Shown piece by piece: positions 20,676 through 24,026 of a stretch of 24,026 nucleotides of DNA; within the stretch, counting starts at the first letter, position 1, and the number at the start of each line of letters is the position of its first letter. The notes under the pieces were generated by a model that worked only from the letters and a program-made list of their open reading frames with translations, made no database searches and had not been told where the DNA came from. Made by a program: the position numbers and the translations under genes. The stretch comes from a virus: the IMG/VR virus record IMGVR_UViG_3300043446_002987, positions 1 to 24,026 of that record; one strand, given 5' to 3'.

Positions 20676-20912
20676 ATGAAGTTTACGGTTTATTCAAAAG
20701 ATGGTTGTCCATATTGCACAAAAGTTCAGCAGGTGTTAGAGTTGACGAACCTGCAGCATGTGGTTTACAAATTAAATACAGACTTTACTCGTGAAGAATT
20801 TTATGCAGAATTTGGTGAGGGTTCTACTTTCCCTCAAGTAATTGTAAACGATCAACATATCGGTGGATGTACCGATACAGTCCAATATCTTAAGGAGCAA
20901 AACTTAGTTTAA
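20676..20912 (+). CDS. grxC: Dithiol glutaredoxin
   Basis: A 78-residue thioredoxin-fold protein with the active site CPYC (C11, C14), the cis-Pro segment TFPQV and the glutathione-contact GGCTDT. It reduces disulfides and mixed glutathione disulfides, for example of ribonucleotide reductase or of a type II peroxiredoxin such as the one at 17265. The reading frame is open 33 codons further upstream (ATG 20577, just after the psbA terminator), which would add a segment including KLAEIIRDTWPQLYPLNN; the late-like motif inside that segment and family length favour ATG 20676. The stop TAA overlaps the next ATG by one base. Confidence 0.88.
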   Translation: MKFTVYSKDGCPYCTKVQQVLELTNLQHVVYKLNTDFTREEFYAEFGEGSTFPQVIVNDQHIGGCTDTVQYLKEQNLV

Positions 20913-21271
20913 TGGAAACTAATTTTCACGAAGTTTACAACGATGTCGAAAAGGCAATTGATTATGCCTTTCAGGGAAAATTTGTTCTGAAATTTTATGA
21001 TTATCTTAAAGTTAAAGGTGCAAGGAAAGTTGAAGTAGAAGAATTTATCGAAAGTTCAACTGCATCAAACATTAGTAATGTAGTAATGGATCTTGATGAC
21101 TACCTTGAAGGTGGTCCTGATGAGATGCACAAACAACTTCGTGAAGCTTATGGTCATATCCCTAAACCAGAGGCACGAAAAATAAGAAACTATTTGTATG
21201 GCATCTTGGAGGATGCATGGAAGTATAATCATGACAAAAGGAAAGGGAGACGCAAAAAGGAAACTAAATAA
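20912..21271 (+). CDS. Conserved cyanophage protein, 119 aa
   Basis: ATG 20912 shares one base with the glutaredoxin stop. The 119-residue product is mainly helical and charged, with an aromatic N-terminal part (VYNDVEKAIDYAFQGKFVLKFYDYL), a central acidic part (VVMDLDDYLEGGPDE) and a strongly basic C-terminus (KYNHDKRKGRRKKETK) that could touch nucleic acid. It overlaps the following gene by 41 nt. I recognise the type from T4-like cyanophages but not a function. Confidence 0.7.
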   Translation: METNFHEVYNDVEKAIDYAFQGKFVLKFYDYLKVKGARKVEVEEFIESSTASNISNVVMDLDDYLEGGPDEMHKQLREAYGHIPKPEARKIRNYLYGILEDAWKYNHDKRKGRRKKETK

Positions 21272-21437
21272 TTCTGAACCCGAGATCAATCGGGGTGTGG
21301 AATTATTGTTAAGAAAACGGAGGAGGAAATCTGAAGAACCAAAAACATTCCAAATGAGGTTTGGTAAGATGATTTCTCTCTTCCGTCGAGAGATACACTT
21401 ATTTTTTGAATTTCATTTGGACGTTCGGAAAAAGTAA
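21231..21437 (+). CDS. Basic small phage protein, 68 aa
   Basis: Begins at ATG 21231 with GGAAG 7 nt upstream, inside the 3' end of the previous gene; the longer frame from 21198 has no such site. The product is very basic (KGKGDAKRKL, LLLRKRRRKS) with an aromatic C-terminal half (FGKMISLFRREIHLFFEFHLD). It may bind nucleic acid (inference from charge). The 41-nt overlap means both overlapping protein ends are rich in Lys and Arg, as expected from a shared purine-rich stretch. Family unknown. Confidence 0.6.
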   Translation: MTKGKGDAKRKLNNSEPEINRGVELLLRKRRRKSEEPKTFQMRFGKMISLFRREIHLFFEFHLDVRKK

Positions 21438-21454
21438 CTCTCGGAGAAAGAAAA

Positions 21455-21679
21455 ATGTTAGCAGTAACACTCACCATCGGCACTCTTGTTTCTATAATGT
21501 TCTTTTTTGTTGGTGGAGTAATTGGATGGATGGCCAAGCAACATTTCTATGAGAGCTCATATCCTGCATATACGCACCCAGAAATGTTTGATCAAAATGG
21601 AAACATAATTCCAGACGAAATTTTAGCAGTGAGATTTGAAAATGACTACGAATACGACGACGAAGAAGACGACGAGTAG
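21455..21679 (+). CDS. Small membrane protein with acidic tail, 74 aa
   Basis: ATG 21455 follows GGAGAAAG by a few bases. One membrane segment spans about residues 4-26 (VTLTIGTLVSIMFFFVGGVI). The cytoplasmic part contains YTHPEMFDQNGNIIPDEIL and ends in a very acidic stretch (NDYEYDDEEDDE). Its 3' end overlaps the next gene by 38 nt. Proteins with this PEMFDxNGNxIPDEIL segment recur in T4-like cyanophages; function not known to me. Confidence 0.7.
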   Translation: MLAVTLTIGTLVSIMFFFVGGVIGWMAKQHFYESSYPAYTHPEMFDQNGNIIPDEILAVRFENDYEYDDEEDDE

Positions 21680-22172
21680 GACTCGAAAGACACCTGTAAA
21701 GTCTACTTCTCAACCAAAAGAAATTAAAAAACTTCCTCCTAATCCTTTTATGAATGAGATCCTTGATCTTGTTCATGAACAAAAAACAGATGAGGATAAA
21801 GTTAATGTTCTGAGGCAATACGAAACTGACGCACTTAAGTCACTTTTGATTTGGAACTATGATGATACTGTAGTTTCTCTTCTTCCTGAAGGTGAAGTTC
21901 CTTATCGTCCTAATGAAAATCCACTTGGAACTGATCACTCATCTCTGCGTAGAGACTATAAGAATCTCTATAACTTTGTGAAAGGTGGTAATGATTCCCT
22001 TTCAAAAGTTCGTAGGGAAACAATTTTTATTCAAATTCTTGAATCTCTTCATCCTCTTGAGGCAGATATTCTTGTTCTTGTGAAGGATAAGAACTTGGAG
22101 AATAAATACGATATCACATTTGATATTGTGAAAGAAGCATATCCTGATATTCAGTGGGGTAATCGTTCGTGA
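21642..22172 (+). CDS. DUF6433-like T4-type phage protein, 176 aa
   Basis: ATG 21642 lies within the end of the preceding gene. Residues 1-28 are Thr/Lys-rich and disordered; a helical domain follows from PPNPFMNEILDLV. LLIWNYDDTVVSLLPEGEVP, LGTDHSSLRRDY and ETIFIQILESLHPLEADIL are segments I associate with the DUF6433 family of T4-like phages, all of unknown function, ending in the conserved AYPDIQWGNRS. The family assignment is from memory and not checked. It overlaps the next frame's GTG; see that entry. Confidence 0.7.
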   Translation: MTTNTTTKKTTSRTRKTPVKSTSQPKEIKKLPPNPFMNEILDLVHEQKTDEDKVNVLRQYETDALKSLLIWNYDDTVVSLLPEGEVPYRPNENPLGTDHSSLRRDYKNLYNFVKGGNDSLSKVRRETIFIQILESLHPLEADILVLVKDKNLENKYDITFDIVKEAYPDIQWGNRS

Positions 22173-22192
22173 GTGTAGTTGCGGAGAAAGTT

Positions 22193-22501
22193 ATGGCAGA
22201 TTTAAAGAAAGAAAACACAAGATATCTGCCTCATGAATATGGATGTGAAATCCTTTTTGAAAGAGCAACTATGGTTCAGGCAAAAGATTCATCACTTCCG
22301 AACGACGCATACCTTATTTGGTATAAAGTCGATGGTGAAACTTTTATGGATGTAACTCGTTGTAGAAAGAGAGTTGATTTATTTGATTTCTATTACGACA
22401 AGTATGGTCCAGGAGCAGTTCGTAAGATTGATTTTGGATACGGAAGAGTCAACCCAAAACTGTGGGGATATAAAGCACCAGAGAAAAAGAAAAAGAGATG
22501 A
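22193..22501 (+). CDS. Conserved cyanophage protein, 102 aa
   Basis: ATG 22193 with GGAG 6 nt upstream is the better start; a GTG at 22169 overlapping the previous stop would add eight residues. The protein is a soluble mixed alpha/beta domain (GCEILFERATMV, DAYLIWYKVDGETFMDVTRC) with a Lys-rich end (APEKKKKR) encoded by a purine run. It has two conserved-looking Cys (YGCEI, TRCRK). Its stop overlaps the next ATG by 4 nt. Family known to me only as a recurrent cyanophage gene. Confidence 0.7.
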   Translation: MADLKKENTRYLPHEYGCEILFERATMVQAKDSSLPNDAYLIWYKVDGETFMDVTRCRKRVDLFDFYYDKYGPGAVRKIDFGYGRVNPKLWGYKAPEKKKKR

Positions 22502-22680
22502 GTGAAGGATTTAGTGAAGAAAAGATTGAAGTAGCAATCAACAAAGATGAGGTAAAGAATCTTCTTAAAAAATATAAGAAGGTAAAAAAATATATGCGGT
22601 CTCCAGTATTCACTGTCAAAAAGTTGGATGGAACTGAGAAGATTGTCAGTGAACTACTGAAGGACGTAGAAAATGGGTAA
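22498..22680 (+). CDS. Small basic phage protein, 60 aa
   Basis: ATG 22498 overlaps the upstream TGA (ATGA). The product is 60 residues, Lys-rich in the middle (VKNLLKKYKKVKKYM) with a beta-type C-terminal half (SPVFTVKKLDGTEKIVSELL). It has no Cys or membrane segment. It overlaps the SAM decarboxylase gene by 8 nt, so it is part of the same unit. No family recognised. Confidence 0.65.
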   Translation: MSEGFSEEKIEVAINKDEVKNLLKKYKKVKKYMRSPVFTVKKLDGTEKIVSELLKDVENG

Positions 22681-22999
22681 GCATTATCTTTTAAATCTTT
22701 ATGGATGTTCCTTTGTCCTTTTGGATGATGAGAAATGTCTTATTGACTTGTTAGAAAATGCTGCTGTTGCTAGTGGTGCAACTGTGGTTCAGACTATCTC
22801 AAAAAAGTTTGAACCACAGGGTGTCACTGTGATTTGTTTATTATCAGAAAGTCATATTAGCATTCATACTTGGCCTGAAGAGGGAAAGGCAGCAGTTGAT
22901 GTTTATACTTGCGGTGATTGCAACCCAAAAATTGGTTGTGATGTCATCATTCAACAACTTTATGCTCAAGATCATACACTAAGTTATATTGAGCGGTAA
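22673..22999 (+). CDS. speD: S-adenosylmethionine decarboxylase proenzyme
   Basis: A 108-residue prokaryotic (class 1B) SpeD. ESHISIHTWPE (59-69) is the cleavage and active site: S60 becomes the pyruvoyl group, with H65 and C80 (VYTCG) in the places of T. maritima S63, H68 and C83. It makes decarboxylated SAM, the aminopropyl donor for spermidine, or in cyanobacteria for related polyamines. Many T4-like cyanophages carry it. No spermidine synthase is in this window, so the phage would rely on the host for the next step. It overlaps the preceding small gene by 8 nt. Confidence 0.93.
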   Translation: MGKHYLLNLYGCSFVLLDDEKCLIDLLENAAVASGATVVQTISKKFEPQGVTVICLLSESHISIHTWPEEGKAAVDVYTCGDCNPKIGCDVIIQQLYAQDHTLSYIER

Positions 23000-23006
23000 C
23001 TAAATA
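23000..23006 (+). promoter_or_regulatory. Late-like promoter motif
   Basis: CTAAATA starts one base after the speD stop and lies 20 nt before ATG 23027, the spacing seen at other such motifs in the window. No sigma70 pair accompanies it. Confidence 0.5.
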
Positions 23007-23026
23007 CACTATATCTGGAGAAGTAT

Positions 23027-23344
23027 ATGCTCTCTACTCAGTATCGTTTACGCCTTGAAGCAATATGTGAACGTATTGTAAAAGGTGAATCTGTAGAGTT
23101 AAGTGAAATGATATGGGCAGAAAAACTTGCCAAATCAAATCGTTCTGCTGCAACTATTCTAAGACAAGCAAGAAGACGTGCTGCGAATCCTGATATGCAG
23201 GAAGATAGTCTTGATGGTTTTATGAATGCTTTAGATCTTGGAGATCCTGATCCATCAAACCATAGAACAGGATTTAATGGTGCCGATGATATTATTGACT
23301 TCTTCACTGGAGATAAACCAGATGATTGGAGACAGAGAGATTAA
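23027..23344 (+). CDS. Conserved cyanophage protein, 105 aa
   Basis: ATG 23027 is preceded by GGAGAAG with a spacer of about 5 nt. Residues 1-60 are helical and basic (RLRLEAICERIVKGESVELS, TILRQARRRAANPD); the rest is acidic and Gly/Pro-rich (LDLGDPDPSNHRTGFNGADD), ending FFTGDKPDDWRQRD. The N-terminal half may be a small helical DNA- or protein-binding unit. Recurrent in T4-like cyanophages; function unknown. Confidence 0.72.
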   Translation: MLSTQYRLRLEAICERIVKGESVELSEMIWAEKLAKSNRSAATILRQARRRAANPDMQEDSLDGFMNALDLGDPDPSNHRTGFNGADDIIDFFTGDKPDDWRQRD

Positions 23345-23382
23345 ACGGTAACAAAAAATACAAAAAATAATTTCTATATAAA

Positions 23383-23430
23383 GCACGTTCATCCTAAGGG
23401 ACGGAAGTAGGGAAACCGAAGGAACGCACT
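23383..23430 (+). promoter_or_regulatory. Glutamine-type (downstream-peptide) riboswitch
   Basis: Stem CGTTC/GAACG (23386-23390 and 23422-23426) encloses ATCC...GGA, then GGAAGTAGG, GAAA and CCGAAGG, the conserved core of the glnA/downstream-peptide RNA class, whose members bind glutamine. It lies 30 nt before the small gene at 23457, whose RBS AAGGAGC is outside the core. Downstream-peptide RNAs are known in marine cyanobacteria and their phages, placed before exactly this kind of short gene. Confidence 0.85.
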
Positions 23431-23456
23431 TTACACACAGTAAAGGAGCAAACCTA

Positions 23457-23594
23457 ATGTCTAAAGTAGTATATCGTGGTGTAGAATATGATACTCAAAA
23501 ACGTCTTGAGTATCAGCAGCAGATGATGCAGCAACCCCAACAATACAACGAAACCTATCGTGGTGTTAAGTTTGTAAAGGAGGGTCATAAGTGA
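23457..23594 (+). CDS. Riboswitch-controlled YRG peptide (DUF4278-like), 45 aa
   Basis: ATG 23457 follows AAGGAGC. The 45-residue peptide has the motif twice: VVYRGVEYDT at residues 4-13 and TYRGVKFVKEG at 33-43, separated by a Gln-rich linker (YQQQMMQQPQQYNE). YRGxxYD is typical of short peptides found downstream of glutamine riboswitches in cyanobacteria. There, a glutamine riboswitch controls the glutamine synthetase inhibitor IF17, a different protein. A role in nitrogen control during infection is an inference from the riboswitch. It overlaps the next gene by one base. Confidence 0.8.
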   Translation: MSKVVYRGVEYDTQKRLEYQQQMMQQPQQYNETYRGVKFVKEGHK

Positions 23595-23692
23595 TGAAGA
23601 AACTTAACGTACTTCAACTCATTAAAGAGCAGAAGCAAAAAGAAGATCGTCGTCGTAAAGCATCTCTTGCCACTTTGTTGGCATCAAAATAA
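23594..23692 (+). CDS. Basic 32-aa peptide, second gene of riboswitch unit
   Basis: ATG 23594 shares a base with the upstream TGA. The product, 32 residues, is one probable helix with a very basic centre (KEQKQKEDRRRKAS) and a hydrophobic end (LATLLASK). It lies within the riboswitch-controlled transcript and is followed after 4 nt by a terminator, so the glutamine signal would control both peptides. An RNA- or protein-binding role is possible from charge; no family recognised. Confidence 0.6.
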   Translation: MKKLNVLQLIKEQKQKEDRRRKASLATLLASK

Positions 23693-23696
23693 TATT

Positions 23697-23725
23697 AGAG
23701 GGGTCTTGACACCCCTCTTTTTTTT
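23697..23725 (+). terminator. Terminator after riboswitch unit
   Basis: Eight-bp stem AGAGGGGT/ACCCCTCT (23697-23704 and 23711-23718), loop CTTGAC, then a T run to 23725. It contains the -35 box of the next promoter. Confidence 0.9.
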
Positions 23726-23734
23726 GTTTATAAT
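23706..23734 (+). promoter_or_regulatory. Promoter of thyX unit, inside the terminator
   Basis: TTGACA (23706-23711) spans the hairpin loop and the first base of the 3' stem; 17 nt of stem and T tract form the spacer; TATAAT is at 23729-23734. The next ATG is at 23757. Confidence 0.87.
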
Positions 23735-23756
23735 TACCTTTGTGGAGGTTCATGAG

Positions 23757-23927
23757 ATGGACAAAGAAAAACTTAAGCTAATCATAAGGAATCTGGAATC
23801 TCTTGTTGACTGTTTGAAGTCAGAAGTGTATTCTGATACTGATTCCTACCTAAACTATGAGGACGTTGCTCCTCACCTTACCGACTACGATGAGATCTTT
23901 GATGACGATGATGGATACCCAGATTGA
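23757..23927 (+). CDS. Acidic small phage protein, 56 aa
   Basis: ATG 23757 has GGAGG 9 nt upstream; another ATG at 23752 is out of frame. The first 22 residues form a basic-amphipathic helix (MDKEKLKLIIRNLESLVDCL) and the rest is acidic and Tyr/Asp-rich (YEDVAPHLTDYDEIFDDDDG). It is the first gene after the composite promoter and precedes thyX with overlapping or near-overlapping ends. Family known only as a recurrent cyanophage gene to me. Confidence 0.7.
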   Translation: MDKEKLKLIIRNLESLVDCLKSEVYSDTDSYLNYEDVAPHLTDYDEIFDDDDGYPD

Positions 23928-23940
23928 AGAATTTGAGTTT

Positions 23941-24026
23941 ATGAAACCAGAAGTAAAACTCATAAGTGTTACACCAGATGCAGAGAAGCATATGGCTTAC
24001 TGTGCTCGTGTAAGTAATCCTGCCAA
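23941..24026 (+). CDS. thyX: Flavin-dependent thymidylate synthase, 3' end cut by window
   Basis: The frame is open to the window's end; 28 residues are visible. KLISVTPDAEKHMAYCARVSNPA matches the N-terminus of ThyX, which makes dTMP from dUMP using FAD and methylene-tetrahydrofolate. The diagnostic RHRxxS motif lies outside the window. In-frame ATGs at 23908 and 23911 would overlap the previous gene by about 20 nt; the ATG at 23941 gives the family-typical beginning. Many T4-like cyanophages carry thyX to make DNA. Confidence 0.8.
   Translation, partial: MKPEVKLISVTPDAEKHMAYCARVSNPA

Noticed and set aside
21264-21270. CTAAATA at the end of the 119-aa gene
   Set aside because: It is within the last codons of that gene and 185 nt from the next start outside the overlap; AAACTAAATA is explained by Lys codons and the stop.
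1-24026. CRISPR arrays, insertion sequences, attachment sites
   Set aside because: No regularly spaced repeats, transposase motifs or flanking direct repeats were seen on reading both strands; the tRNA genes are complete with no duplicated 3' ends.

Overview
This window looks like an accessory and early-to-middle region of a T4-like cyanophage (a myovirus of marine Synechococcus or Prochlorococcus). The support is a bacterial-type phage layout of tightly overlapping genes almost all on the + strand, together with a complete psbA (photosystem II D1), two high-light-inducible proteins (Hli), a plant-type [2Fe-2S] ferredoxin, speD, a cyanobacterial SLH-domain porin, a glutaredoxin, a type II peroxiredoxin, the start of thyX, four tRNAs, and a glutamine-type 'downstream-peptide' riboswitch. 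Coding sequence is AT-rich apart from psbA and the porin, which look more host-like.

Layout. 1-2757: the end of a zinc-ribbon-like gene, tRNA-Ser, tRNA-Pro, tRNA-Ile(UAU) and tRNA-Met, mixed with small conserved phage genes, a 2OG-Fe(II) oxygenase and an orphan Phd-like antitoxin. 2758-2928: a structured leader (candidate wcaG-type RNA), then a terminator with a promoter embedded in it. 2956-14359: a 13-gene glycan operon with overlapping or nearly abutting genes: GDP-mannose 3',5'-epimerase, NAD synthetase, a UDP-sugar dehydrogenase, two tandem GT11 fucosyltransferase-like genes, several other glycosyltransferases (GT2, GT15-like, GT25 and GT-A types), a methyltransferase, and a sulfotransferase-like/GT11 fusion. 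14356-17820: a photosynthesis and envelope block with a porin, a small secreted protein, Hli, ferredoxin, a second Hli and peroxiredoxin. 17822-19022: a C39-type peptidase and a T4-type lysozyme that appear to be joined by programmed -1 ribosomal frameshifting. 19019-19210: the only minus-strand gene. 19249-20575: psbA with a strong promoter, a structured 5' leader and a terminator. 20646-24026: glutaredoxin, conserved small phage genes, speD, the riboswitch with its two small peptides, another terminator/promoter composite, and the start of thyX.

How the parts may work together. The sugar operon makes activated sugars (GDP-L-galactose from GDP-mannose, and a UDP-uronate) and carries the transferases to build a decorated glycan, either on the virion or on the host surface. 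The photosynthesis block (D1, Hli, ferredoxin) would keep electron flow going during infection, and peroxiredoxin with glutaredoxin forms a plausible peroxide-removal pair. Several promoters share one design: TTGACA-like, 17 nt, TATAAT. Three of them have their -35 box inside a terminator hairpin and use the terminator's T tract as spacer. Two others (porin and psbA) have a -10 box that runs directly into a T4-late-like TAAATA motif. All functional claims rest on reading motifs by eye; no database search or folding program was run.
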